From contig JAHHHZ010000003.1 in NCBI GenBank assembly GCA_019359095.1, positions 1 to 61,885 on the forward strand: a stretch of 61,885 bases of DNA, written 5' to 3'. The DNA is from Pleurocapsa minor HA4230-MV1 (lineage in GTDB: Bacteria > Cyanobacteriota > Cyanobacteriia > Cyanobacteriales > Xenococcaceae). The notes under the pieces were generated by a model. That model saw only the letters and a list, made by a program, of their open reading frames with translations, had not been told where the DNA came from and made no database searches. Position 1 is the stretch's first letter. Each line of letters opens with the position of its first letter. The translations under genes were made by a program, and so were the position numbers. Positions 37,193 to 46,060 of this stretch are shown piece by piece.

Positions 37193-37999
37193 CTATTTGA
37201 TAAATCGATTCATATATCTAACAGCTTCTTCCTTACCCGAATAAGAATCATAATATGATATGAGCGGAATCAAAGTCCCCGCTTTAAATTTAAAAGTTAT
37301 TCTGCTAGTTGTGGTGTCCATGCCATCACTAGTTTCTAACAACACTTTTTCCAAATCTTTTAATGAATAATTAACTATTTGCTTGCCAAATAATCTTTTG
37401 CGTTCAATCGCTAATTCTTTGGTTTTATGGGACAGAGTACAAGTAATGTCAGTTTTTGTTATCCAAATAATCATACCAACTAAGGTAAAGAAGAAGGCTA
37501 AACCAAAACCTGTAAACACTACATCATCATTTTTCTCTTTAAGTTTTAATATTTTTTTATTGTTATTGTTTATAAATTCATTTAATTGAATTGTATTTTG
37601 TTGCCATTGCTTATAGTGATAATCGCTAGGATGACGTACTAAAACTATTTCTTCTACATTTGTTGCCAATACTGCTTGATACTCAGGTTGATTTGCCTTA
37701 TCGTTATATCTTTTTACTATTGCTGCATGAGGAAGATCTGCAAATAAAATATTTTGTTCTCTTTTAATTCCTAAAAAATTTGTATTTAAAAGTTTACAAC
37801 TAACAACTTCACTCTTTGATGTGAACTTTTCACAAGACAAAGTAGTTGAATAAGTAGTAGTTATAGTAAATAAAAAGAGAAATAAAGTCAATCCAATCAA
37901 AGCTAACGTAAACAGGTGAACCAAAACAGGATTGACACGCAAGATCAATTCTTCTTCAGTTAGTTTAATAATATTAATTCTTGAAAATAAAACTTTCAT
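37193..37999 (-). CDS. Hypothetical two-span membrane protein
   Basis: About 268 residues from the ATG at 37999; the longer reading begins with a TTG. Two membrane helices (about 25-45 and 155-175) enclose an extracytoplasmic loop with three cysteines, and the C-terminal cytoplasmic part contains DLEKVLLETSDGMDTTTSRI, a PH-like beta pattern. I do not recognise a named family. AT-rich composition and isolation suggest an accessory gene. Confidence 0.6.
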   Translation of the reverse strand: MKVLFSRINIIKLTEEELILRVNPVLVHLFTLALIGLTLFLFLFTITTTYSTTLSCEKFTSKSEVVSCKLLNTNFLGIKREQNILFADLPHAAIVKRYNDKANQPEYQAVLATNVEEIVLVRHPSDYHYKQWQQNTIQLNEFINNNNKKILKLKEKNDDVVFTGFGLAFFFTLVGMIIWITKTDITCTLSHKTKELAIERKRLFGKQIVNYSLKDLEKVLLETSDGMDTTTSRITFKFKAGTLIPLISYYDSYSGKEEAVRYMNRFIK

Positions 38000-38193
38000 T
38001 ACATTCTTAAGCACACTTAATTTAATTTCAATAACACTACACAATCCAAAAGCTGTTTGATTAGCGATCGCTTTTTTGAGTGTTGGTGTATCCTTGACAT
38101 TAACAACCTCTAATTCAAAGGTATTAAAAGAATGGATAGCAGCAGAAATTAGAGATTTTATCGCAGATTATCAACAAAAAAACTACACTGATA

Positions 38194-38676
38194 TTATTTA
38201 AAGTTTTTAATTTCATCTTGAACTTGTTTATATTTAATCAGATCTCCTTGCTGTTTATATAAAACTGCTGCTCGATTAAAATTTTCACCAGCTTGAAACC
38301 TATCATTTAATACACAATATATTAATCCTTTATACCAGTAAGCATCTGCATATTCTTGATTAATGGTAGTAGTTTTATTCAAATCTACAAGAGCTAAAGT
38401 AAAATTATCCATTGAATAATATACAATTCCACGAGCGAAACATGACTCAAATAAATTAGGATTTATTTCTAATGCTCGATTAAAATCTTTAATTGCTGCT
38501 TCTTTTTGTTCTAAATTAAAGAGTATGCCACCTCTATTGTGATATGCTGCTGCCAAATTTGGATTGATTAAAATAGCTTGTGAAAAATCATCAATTGCTT
38601 TTTTGAACTGTCCAAAGTCTTTATAAATTAAGCCTCTATTATAATACCTATGCCTTACCCATAAGTGCTGAAACAT
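38194..38676 (-). CDS. TPR-repeat protein, probably 5'-truncated
   Basis: About 160 residues with four tetratricopeptide repeats (YYNRGLIYKDFGQFKKAIDD, then AAYHNRGGILFNLEQKEAAI, and two more). The first repeat starts only a dozen residues from the apparent ATG and the transposase remnant begins 48 bases upstream, so an insertion has probably removed the promoter and N-terminal part. Partner unknown. Confidence 0.65.
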   Translation of the reverse strand: MFQHLWVRHRYYNRGLIYKDFGQFKKAIDDFSQAILINPNLAAAYHNRGGILFNLEQKEAAIKDFNRALEINPNLFESCFARGIVYYSMDNFTLALVDLNKTTTINQEYADAYWYKGLIYCVLNDRFQAGENFNRAAVLYKQQGDLIKYKQVQDEIKNFK

Positions 38677-38723
38677 AAGCAAAACCAGCTACTCTAGCTA
38701 AAAAAGTAGAAAAGAGATTAAAT

Positions 38724-39549
38724 ATGTTGCAATCATGGGCAAGCGAAGAACTTAAACATGCTACGCTACCAGACAAAAGATTGAATAAGAGATTAATCAA
38801 GATTGTCGAAAACTTGGCTCAACAACCTCATGCCAGTATTCCACAAGCAAGTGGGGATTGGGCAAATACAAAAGCCACTTATAATTTTGGGAAATCCGAA
38901 CGAATAGAGGCTGGAGCGATAATTGAGGCACATCAGAAACAAGTAGCAAAGAGAGCCTCAAAAGAAGAAATCATCTTAGCAATACAAGATACGAGCGACT
39001 TTAACTTCACCCATCATCAGGCAAAAACTGAATCACAAGGATTTGGTCTGACCTGCGCTCAGAAATATGTCAGAGAATTGAAAGTTCATTCTCTAATGGT
39101 ATCAACGACTCAAGGAGTACCGTTGGGAATTCTAGAGCAACAAATATGGACTAGAGCAGTTGAACAGAAAAAGAATCAGAAGACACAAAAAAGCATTTTC
39201 AACAAAGAAAGCAAACGATGGCTAACAAATCTAGTCAGTGCGGAATTAGCAATTCCATCAACCACGACAGTCGTAACAGTTACCGATAGAGAGGGAGATA
39301 TCTATGATTTGTTTGCTCTTGATAGAGAACCAAATTCTGAATTATTGATTAGAGCCAAACATATGCGAAGCGGTATCCTTTAGGACAATCGAAGAGTCAA
39401 TCGTGAACTCAAATTCATCAAACAAGCAATGAAACGAGTTCCTGATGCTGGTCAATTAAAAATTTTCGTTCCTCGTCAAGATGAGCAAAAATCTCGAACC
39501 GCTAATCTCACAATTCGTTATGCTAAGGGTATGACGGGTAATGAACTAC
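38724..39549 (+). pseudogene. Tn5/IS4-family transposase remnant
   Basis: The first 216 codons read as a DDE transposase of the Tn5-like branch: WASEELKHATLPDKRLNKRL, first Asp in LAIQDTSDFN and second Asp in VTVTDREGDIYDLF. A 24-bp repeat at 39363-39386 adds an in-frame TAG. After it, the same frame resumes (NRRVNRELKFIKQAMKRV and beyond) until about 39549, where the IS200/IS605 element begins. The catalytic Glu region is missing. So the gene was killed twice, by a small repeat and by a nested insertion. Confidence 0.85.
39363..39386 (+). repeat. 24-bp repeat unit inserted in the transposase gene
   Basis: ATGCGAAGCGGTATCCTTTA plus GGAC. Removing it restores CAT-AAT-CGA-AGA, that is a continuous H-N-R-R reading. 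Nearly the same unit occurs at 7892-7915 (ATGCGAAGCAGTATCTTTTA plus GGAC). The copy contributes a TAG stop in frame. Confidence 0.8.
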
Positions 39550-39555
39550 TCACGG

Positions 39556-40842
39556 CTACTCCGCTTCGCTGCGTTGAGCCATGAGTTTCTGACGCTTCAC
39601 CTGAGCTAGTTGCTGAAAACCTCCGCAGTATTTCACGTTGGGATTACCAGTAGAGCTAGACTCATCGGCAGTCTTAAACGAGGACAGTTCCTGCCCACGC
39701 GCCCAAGTTAAACATACTTGAGCCGAGTTTATGTCACGATCTTCGGTATGACCACACTCTTGATTGGAGCAAATGTGCATTCTATCGGACAACGTTTTCT
39801 TCGTTATCTTCCAACATACATTGCATCGTTGAGTCGGTTTTAACGAGCGAGTTGGAGCTTCCAGATATATAGCACCAGCGTCATTTGCCTTATATTTAAT
39901 TGCCTGTTTTAGCATTCCAATTCCAACATCTAGCATCGAACGGTTAAGCCCTGTTTTTTGACGTTTACGTTTGCTACCCTTGAGGGCTTTGCGCGTCATA
40001 TTTTTAATCTGGAGTTTTTCAGTGGCAATGAGGCTATTACAGCTAACTATGTCTACTGCCTGATGATGAACCCAATTTTGACGCTTGTTTGCTATCTTTC
40101 TTTTAAGCTTGGCTAGATGTGATTGAATTTTCTTCCATCGTCTAGATGCCTTGATTTTCCTTTTCTCTGGTTTTCTTTTCCTCCTTAACTGCTTAGATAT
40201 TTTGTTGATTTGGGACTGGGCTTCTTTAAGAAACTTGGGAGGCTCAATTTGACTGCCATTACTATCAGCAATCGCAGTCTTGCAGCCAAAGTCCAATCCT
40301 ATAGCACCATTGCCTGTTTTTCTCTCAGGAACACAGACAATAGTGATACTGGCATACCATTTGTTATTTCTGTACACAATGGTAACGGTAGTTGGCTTCC
40401 CCCAAGTCCTTGCCTGACCGCGCATTTGAATTTTGCACTTCAAGTCAGTTAACTCAAGATACCCGTTTTTGCCGTTGCTGTGTATCTTAAATCCCTGTCT
40501 TGGATCAGGATAAGTCCATCCAGAATAACGTCTGATTGACTTGAATTTAGGATACTTAGCTAATCCCTGAAAAAACCGTACAAAAGCAAAATCAACTCTT
40601 TTCAAAGTTGCTTGAAGAGATCCAGCGTTTAACTCTAGATATTCAGTCCAAGTTTGCTTAAATCCAGGCAGGGAGGCTTGCTGCTCAAAGTAGTCTACAG
40701 AATGACCAAGCTTTCTGTATTGAGTAATTCTGTTAGACACCGCACCGTTATAGACATATGCGTGCATACGTCGCCAGTCAAACAGCTTTTTAAGCTGACT
40801 GGTAGACGGATATAAGCGATAGGTAATACGGCGTGTTAACAT
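39556..40842 (-). CDS. tnpB: TnpB RNA-guided nuclease of IS200/IS605
   Basis: 428 residues. N-terminal MLTRRITYRLYPSTSQLKKL, RuvC-like catalytic Asp in IGLDFGCKTAIA, Glu in IATEKLQIKNM, zinc ribbon CNVC ... CSNQEC and final catalytic Asp in TEDRDINSAQV. All catalytic residues are intact, so it may be functional as an RNA-guided DNA endonuclease. The guide (omega RNA) would overlap the 3' end of the gene and the right end of the element, here around 39450-39650 on the minus strand. The last ten residues (MAQRSEAE) may come from the element end. Confidence 0.9.
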   Translation of the reverse strand: MLTRRITYRLYPSTSQLKKLFDWRRMHAYVYNGAVSNRITQYRKLGHSVDYFEQQASLPGFKQTWTEYLELNAGSLQATLKRVDFAFVRFFQGLAKYPKFKSIRRYSGWTYPDPRQGFKIHSNGKNGYLELTDLKCKIQMRGQARTWGKPTTVTIVYRNNKWYASITIVCVPERKTGNGAIGLDFGCKTAIADSNGSQIEPPKFLKEAQSQINKISKQLRRKRKPEKRKIKASRRWKKIQSHLAKLKRKIANKRQNWVHHQAVDIVSCNSLIATEKLQIKNMTRKALKGSKRKRQKTGLNRSMLDVGIGMLKQAIKYKANDAGAIYLEAPTRSLKPTQRCNVCWKITKKTLSDRMHICSNQECGHTEDRDINSAQVCLTWARGQELSSFKTADESSSTGNPNVKYCGGFQQLAQVKRQKLMAQRSEAE

Positions 40843-40873
40843 ATTTATTTACTTGACCTATATGTAGTATATC

Positions 40874-41289
40874 ATGAAGCCACACAAAGGATCTCACTCT
40901 GTTTACTCAATTCACCTGCACTTAGTTTTGGTAACAAAATACAGAAAAAAGTCATTACCTCAGACATGATGCGCGTAATGTCCGAGGTATTCCAGAGAAT
41001 CTGTAAAGCTAAAAAAAGCACGATGATTGAGTTCGACGGAGAGAGCGACCATTGCCACCTTTTGATCGATCTTCATCCAGATAACAATATTTCCCAGTTA
41101 GTTGCTAGCTTGAAAAGTGCATCTAGTCGCATACTACGTAAAGAGTTTGCAAATCAAATCAATCAGGTTTACTGGAAACCTGTGTTTTGGTCTGGTTCGT
41201 ACTATATTTCTAGCAGTGGAGGCGTAACAATAGAGCGTTTAAGAAAGTATATCGATCAGCAATCGGCTATGCCGATTCGCCGTTCGTAG
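40874..41289 (+). pseudogene. tnpA: TnpA Y1 transposase of IS200/IS605, frameshifted
   Basis: The ATG at 40874 opens MKPHKGSHSVYSIHLHLVLV and TKYRKK, then the frame is lost at a run of six A residues (about 40942-40947); one more A would restore KYRKKVITSDMMR. The rest continues in the other frame from 40966. The HUH motif is HCHLLI and the catalytic Tyr is in RLRKYIDQQ. A single-base loss, a sequencing error or slippage at the A run could each explain it. Confidence 0.82.
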
Positions 41290-41417
41290 AACGTCGGAAC
41301 GCTCCAGCGTTCAGTCCGAAATAACTAATCTACGAGGCATCGAGCGACGCGAAGCTGACGGACGCGCTAGCTAATCCGTGATAGACGAGCTTGCGAGCTA
41401 ACCCTTTAGGGAATCCT

Positions 41418-41798
41418 TTAGGACTCTTGATTAGTAAGGCGGCTTTTGGGTAAGAATCTTCTTGCCCAAAACGCGCCGTGCGCTATCCCTCCCCACCCTA
41501 TCTCCACTTCGTTGCGATTGAGGGTGGGGACACTCGCGAAGAAGTTGTAAGGTTTTCTATATTCCACACCTACTTTGGCTAATACAGATTTCCAAGCTCG
41601 ATTTCTAAAATTGTGATCATCTATCGGATTGCCTTTACAGGATGTAAAAACAGGTTGGTCTAAATCCAAATTTTCAGATTTCATTGATAGCAAGAGAGAT
41701 TGAAGTCCAGATGTCAGTGTGATAGTTCTGGCTATATTGGTTTTAGTTGACTTTCTAACTCCTCTACTCAAGCTTTCACCAATCCAGACTAACGACAA
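41418..41798 (-). pseudogene. Tyrosine recombinase (phage-type integrase) fragment
   Basis: About 90 residues of an integrase catalytic domain: WIGESLSRGVRKSTKTNIAR, TITLTSGLQSLL and WKSVLAKVGVEYRKPYN. In homologs this is followed by TRHT-x-SH with the catalytic residues; here the frame turns into palindromic repeats after PYN. The N-terminal part is also missing: the fragment begins a few bases beyond the tRNA-Pro 3' fragment and its hairpin. This marks an old integration event. Confidence 0.78.
41438..41529. repeat. Two nested palindromes ending the integrase fragment
   Basis: A 40-bp near palindrome (GGCGGCTTTTGGGTAAGA at 41438 pairing with TCTTCTTGCCCAAAACGCG to 41477; three mismatches in 19) and a 9-bp repeat CCCCACCCT/AGGGTGGGG at 41491-41499 and 41521-41529. 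Both interrupt the integrase C-terminus. Confidence 0.72.
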
Positions 41799-41828
41799 AA
41801 CCCTCTCTGTGAGAAGGTTTTAATTAGA
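41787..41828 (-). terminator. Hairpin after the tRNA-Pro fragment
   Basis: On the minus strand AAAACCTTCTC and GAGAGGGTTTT form an 11-bp stem with one mismatch and loop ACA, followed by TG. It directly follows the tRNA 3' fragment and may be the original tRNA terminator. Confidence 0.55.
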
Positions 41829-41875
41829 TCGGAGCGACGGGATTTGAACCCATGACCCCCACTACCCCAAAGTGA
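41829..41875 (-). other. 3' half of tRNA-Pro(GGG), putative att site
   Basis: Read on the minus strand: anticodon stem TCACT/AGTGG around loop TTGGGGT (anticodon GGG), variable region, T arm ATGGG-TTCAAAT-CCCGT and acceptor half CGCTCCG with A. The 5' half (acceptor, D arm) is absent; an AT-rich run takes its place. Integrases of this kind use tRNA 3' halves as attachment sites, so this is probably an att duplicate bounding an integrated element, with the complete gene at the other end. Confidence 0.75.
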
Positions 41876-41978
41876 AAAAATAGTTTTTGTATAGGTTGTA
41901 TAAATAGGGTTTTAGCTATTGACAATAACCTTGTCTACCAATTTTCTACCAATTTTTGCTTTGTTAAAATATGTAAAT

Positions 41979-42418
41979 TCAAGATTTCAGCAGAATATGA
42001 GTCTCTTGAATTTTGATATTTAAGACTTCTGCAACTACTGCTATACGCTGAAACCCAGCCGAACTATATTGATTAGCTTCATCTCTTTGAACTTGCTGTT
42101 CTTTAACTCCCATTTTCTCCGCTAGTTCTTTTTGGGTCATACCCAGAGCAATTCTGGCTCTAATTAGAAGCTATTGGTAATTCTTGAATTTGATGTAATC
42201 TTAATCGGTGTTTGTTGTTGCTTCAAAGCATCATATTCCTCAATTTCTTCTCTTAAGCTGTCGATCGCAATTTGCAAGCCCTTCTTACGTGATGAAAACT
42301 GTCGAGAGTGCAAAGTATCTTTAATTTGGAACAGTTCTGCTAATGCCTGTTCTAAGTCTTTGAGTTTATTTTGAGTTACTTTATACTGATGTTCGTTTTG
42401 AATCACTATTATCTTCAT
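41979..42418 (-). pseudogene. XRE-family HTH antitoxin, two frameshifts
   Basis: The first frame (from the ATG at 42418) reads KIIVIQNEHQYKVTQNKLK and DALKQQQTPIKI. The second short frame gives HQIQELPIA. The third gives LIRARIALGMTQKELAEKMG, VKEQQVQRDEANQYSSAGFQ and ends at 41979. Joined, this is a helix-turn-helix regulator like the cyanobacterial HigA-type antitoxins with an N-terminal helical part. Two base shifts (around 42195 and 42175) make it a pseudogene. No toxin gene is adjacent. Confidence 0.72.
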
Positions 42419-42479
42419 TTTATTTAAGTAAATCTCTAGGATCTAGAGCGATAATCCCTCTGAGATTACCATTTCTATA

Positions 42480-42600
42480 ATTGGCGAAGCCTAGCCGTCC
42501 TAAAGGACGACGCGAAGCTAGTCCTAAAGGATAAGCTTCGCAAATGCGACACGAAGTTAGTCCTTTAGGGCTTTAGCATACCGCTTCGCATAAAGGCATC
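42480..42600. repeat. Cluster of GCGAAGC/TCCTTTAGGA palindromic units
   Basis: GGCGAAGCCTAGCCGTCCTA, AAGGACGACGCGAAGCTAGT, CCTAAAGGATAAGCTTCGC and AGTCCTTTAGGGCTTTAGCA units are packed head to head, with ACCGCTTCGCATAAAGG at the end. The composition matches the arrays at 7860-8000 and 41340-41430. It separates the degraded antitoxin from the DUF499 gene. Confidence 0.78.
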
Positions 42601-42654
42601 GCATTATTTTTCTATGTTGTTTGCTTTTTGCTGCGATCGCTTCAAAGTTTTAAC

Positions 42655-45600
42655 TTACTCATCTTCAAAACCTTGAGATTTAAACTTTAAAGTTTTACAA
42701 TTCTCGCTTATTGTGCGAATTGCATGATCTGGTATTCCCTCTGTTACTTCCGCTTCAATTTCTAATGTGACTTTGACTTTAGCACCGATTAAGCTAGTTA
42801 GGTGTTGCAATACCTCATCAGCAATTTGTTGAGAATGACCAATCAGACGCAGTGAGTCTAAGTCTACAGAGCCATAAAAACGACGCTTCTGTGTTAGTTG
42901 AGGTTGAGGTTGAGGAGGTGTAACTTCTTCTTCGTCTTCATCATCTCCACTTTCATCAGGATCGGGATTAATTATTGGCGGTGGTAGTGGAGGAATAACT
43001 TCTTTTTCTATTTGTTGCTGTGCTATATCGGGTTTAACCAATAAAGAGGAAGCACTTATGATAGGTGTAATTCTCTGACCGAATTCTAAACCCAAGTATT
43101 TCTGCTTAGTTTCGTCGAAACCAGTAGCATAAGCAAAGTTTTCGTTCCACAATAAATTACCAACTCCGTCAGCGATCGCATCTAATAAAACCTGTTGGTT
43201 TTTGAGACGTGGTAAGTAAAGGTAATTAGTAAGATATTTCCAAAGAGTTTTAAGATCGATGTGGTTAGAATTTTTCCACACATAATCATTGAGAATTTCC
43301 AGAGTTAGACGAGCAGCAGCATAAGTAATAATCAGATGTTCTTCATTAACTAATTTGCGACTAGCTTGAAGGACAGGAGAATCTTTTCCTTGAAGTCTGT
43401 ATTCTTCCCATTCAATATCTCCTGTAGGTTCTGGTTGTTCTGGAATGAGTAGCCATTGATAAGAATCTTGTAATAGCATTTTTACCGTGTTGTCAGCATC
43501 TTTTAATTTGGCTGAGGCTTGTTTATTTTGAAAAGTATTGAGATTAAGAACCTCTTTATCAACAACAATTGAATCCCATGCTAAGAATTCATTAATTCTT
43601 TGAAATAAGTTCTCTTGTTTACTTTGGTCGCAAGCGAGGAAAACAAGTAAATTTTTACAATAGCGAGGTGCAGAACCTTTAGTATCTAGTATCTGTTTGG
43701 CTTCTATTAGAGCGTTACTATTATCGGCTTTGCTACTGTGGGTCAAGTTGGGATGAAGTAACACCAGTCTTACTCCCATTGTTGATTCATCGGGAACATC
43801 AGATGATGAGCTTGGTGCGATATGAACTCCAGCAAAATCACCTGTTTCTTGATCTTGTTTGAGTCTTCTGATTATTTCATCCCAGGTTTGGTCTTCTCTA
43901 TACTGAGTAGCGCGATCAATAGCAGTGCGGGTAACATTAGGCTGAGTATCAATCCAATAGCGATCGCTACTATCAACATAAAGATAGGTTGCTTGGTTGG
44001 TGAGTCGGCGTAGAGCATCACCAAAAGTAGTAACATTTTCGCCTGGTTGGGTACAACCTAATTTAATTCGACGAATATCCAGCCCTTTGTTAGCAGCCTT
44101 CTGCAATGGTGCTGAACCCATATAGATAGTTCTAGTTACTCGACGACAAGCAGAATAACGTCCTAAATTAGAATGTTGACGGTCAAGATCGACGGGAAGA
44201 GAGTTAGTACCATCGACATCTTTATCAATGATAGGCAACCAGTTATCATCCAAATAGCGAGTTAATTCCGACTGTACCTGAGAATCTCCCATTGGTACGT
44301 TAGCAGGAAGAATCATCAGATTTTTGTCGTTTTCTTGCCACAGATAGCTAATAACCTTTGCCATCAAGCGCAAGACTCCACGAGTGCGCTGAAACTTATC
44401 TAAACTCGACCAATCTTCGTATAAACGTTCAAATAGTTCGGGGTGAATCGGATAAGCATCTGTAATTCTTCTTTCATAATCTTTTTCGCGACATTCTGCG
44501 GGGAATTCGGTTTGTTGGTCGCGATACATCTGACTAAATGCTCGCACTACAGTATCGCGAGCAGTAAATAAATTGGGATCGGGAATTTCTTTAAACAGAC
44601 GACGACGAACGATATGAAAGCTTTCCTCTGCGGTAGCAGGTCGCCAAGGAGATTCGACCCGACCGATCGCATTTTTCAGACGTTCTAAAGCTTGTTTACC
44701 TCTGTCTCCACCAATCTCAATATCCGACGCGGGAATACTCACTACTAGTAAAGTGTTGTCGGCATTTTTAGCTGATTCACTAAGGGTTTGAGCAAAGGTA
44801 AAGTGAGTATCAAAGTCTCCCCCAGGTAGGTCTTTTTCGTAGTGTAGTTGACGAGCATAAGCCACCCATTCATCGATCAGAATTAAGCAGGGTGAATAAC
44901 GATTAAATAATTCTTTGAGCTTGTCCCCAGGATTGGTAGAGTTTTGATCTGCCTCTGCCAACATTGCATAGCCTTCTTTGCCTCCAAGCTGCCAAGCAAT
45001 TTCTCCCCAAAGAGTTTTAACTACTGTACCGTCTTTTTTCAGTTCGGGAGTCCCAGGATCGATTTTATTGCCTACTAAAACAGCAGTTTTAACATCTTTA
45101 GGAGGATTATCGATTCCAGTTTCGGTGAAAATAGTTTCGCATCCAGGCAAGTCTTTGGCAGAAACACCAAAACACAAATGATAGAGAGCTAACATAGCGT
45201 GAGTTTTACCACCACCAAAGTTAGTTTGTAGTTCGATTACAGGGTCGCCCCCTTTGCCACTGAGACGAATTAAGGCATTGGTGAGTAGGTCTTTAAGACC
45301 TTCGGTAAGATAAGTGCGATGAAAAAACTCTTTGGGGTCGCGATATTCATCGGCACAGTTTTTGTCATCTAGGTATACTTGCCACAAATCGGCTGCGAAT
45401 TCTGCTTGTTGAAAGCGTCCTGAAGCAACATCATCGTGGGGAGTGACAATTTCTCGCCAGGGTTTTAAACCACCTTGAGGATCGCTTTCAATAGCGATGT
45501 TAGTAGCTTTCCGTTTCTCATGGCGGGCTTGTTCTTCATAGTAAAGTCGCCATAATTCTTTTTTCTGCTTTTCTACAATATCGGCTTGGGGTGCGGAGAT

Positions 45601-45969
45601 TGAAGAGAGTAAGCGGGCAGTGCTATCTAAAGCGCGGTGAGCATCATCAGTGGAGAAATTTTTGCCATGCGCCCAATCATTGCGAACTATTTTAAGCTCC
45701 CCAACTAAGTTTCTTTCTGCACTTCCCAGAGTCTTTTTAAAGACATCATGCCATTCACCAAAAATGACGTTAATAAGATCGGTTACATCGTTTTGCAGGC
45801 GTTCGGCAGTAGTCCGTTTAAGATTACGATCTTCATTTAAATGGCTGAGGGCATGATTTTCCCAATGTTCGTTGTAAACAGAGCGCATTTCTCTCTCTAC
45901 AAAGGGATATAAACCTTCTTTAAGAAGATCTAATGCTCTGCCTACTCTTTCTTTATTGGTAATAGCCAT
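42655..45969 (-). CDS. Swt1-type HEPN/DUF499 AAA ATPase (BREX BrxC-like)
   Basis: About 1104 residues from the ATG at 45969; the longer TTG reading adds 15 residues. An N-terminal Swt1-like HEPN domain (about 1-140) carries RNDWAHG, the R-x4-H ribonuclease motif. The DUF499 ATPase follows with FGGGKTHAMLAL (Walker A, near 250) and CLILIDEWVAYA (Walker B). A long central region and a C-terminal acidic-proline linker end in a small domain. DUF499 proteins act with methylases and helicases in BREX-type and related phage defence. It is the last gene of the trio on this strand. Confidence 0.85.
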   Translation of the reverse strand: MAITNKERVGRALDLLKEGLYPFVEREMRSVYNEHWENHALSHLNEDRNLKRTTAERLQNDVTDLINVIFGEWHDVFKKTLGSAERNLVGELKIVRNDWAHGKNFSTDDAHRALDSTARLLSSISAPQADIVEKQKKELWRLYYEEQARHEKRKATNIAIESDPQGGLKPWREIVTPHDDVASGRFQQAEFAADLWQVYLDDKNCADEYRDPKEFFHRTYLTEGLKDLLTNALIRLSGKGGDPVIELQTNFGGGKTHAMLALYHLCFGVSAKDLPGCETIFTETGIDNPPKDVKTAVLVGNKIDPGTPELKKDGTVVKTLWGEIAWQLGGKEGYAMLAEADQNSTNPGDKLKELFNRYSPCLILIDEWVAYARQLHYEKDLPGGDFDTHFTFAQTLSESAKNADNTLLVVSIPASDIEIGGDRGKQALERLKNAIGRVESPWRPATAEESFHIVRRRLFKEIPDPNLFTARDTVVRAFSQMYRDQQTEFPAECREKDYERRITDAYPIHPELFERLYEDWSSLDKFQRTRGVLRLMAKVISYLWQENDKNLMILPANVPMGDSQVQSELTRYLDDNWLPIIDKDVDGTNSLPVDLDRQHSNLGRYSACRRVTRTIYMGSAPLQKAANKGLDIRRIKLGCTQPGENVTTFGDALRRLTNQATYLYVDSSDRYWIDTQPNVTRTAIDRATQYREDQTWDEIIRRLKQDQETGDFAGVHIAPSSSSDVPDESTMGVRLVLLHPNLTHSSKADNSNALIEAKQILDTKGSAPRYCKNLLVFLACDQSKQENLFQRINEFLAWDSIVVDKEVLNLNTFQNKQASAKLKDADNTVKMLLQDSYQWLLIPEQPEPTGDIEWEEYRLQGKDSPVLQASRKLVNEEHLIITYAAARLTLEILNDYVWKNSNHIDLKTLWKYLTNYLYLPRLKNQQVLLDAIADGVGNLLWNENFAYATGFDETKQKYLGLEFGQRITPIISASSLLVKPDIAQQQIEKEVIPPLPPPIINPDPDESGDDEDEEEVTPPQPQPQLTQKRRFYGSVDLDSLRLIGHSQQIADEVLQHLTSLIGAKVKVTLEIEAEVTEGIPDHAIRTISENCKTLKFKSQGFEDE

Positions 45970-46060
45970 GTGGGAAACCTTAACGGTGCTAGTGCTAGAC
46001 CCTAGAGTTCCCAAATATTAAGTAAAAGTTTGATTAATTAATATTATTGTGTATTTTTAT

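Larger units (their letters stand above)
39550..41315. mobile_element. IS200/IS605-type element (tnpB and tnpA divergent)
   Basis: tnpB is on the minus strand and a frameshifted tnpA on the plus strand with a 31-base gap between the start codons, the IS605 layout. Past tnpA lies a hairpin GAACGCT-CC-AGCGTTC (41297-41312), a candidate left-end structure; near 39555-39581 GGCT/AGCC arms around CCGCTTCGCTGCGTTG may belong to the right end. Exact ends are not certain; such elements make no target duplication. Confidence 0.7.

Noticed and set aside
38050-38160. Possible coding remnant on the plus strand (KVLKEWIAAEIRDFIADYQQ)
   Set aside because: No start codon in frame and no family recognised; too short to call.
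41829-41875. Complete tRNA gene
   Set aside because: Only anticodon arm, T arm and acceptor 3' half are present; no D arm or 5' acceptor strand can be found in the flanking AT-rich bases.
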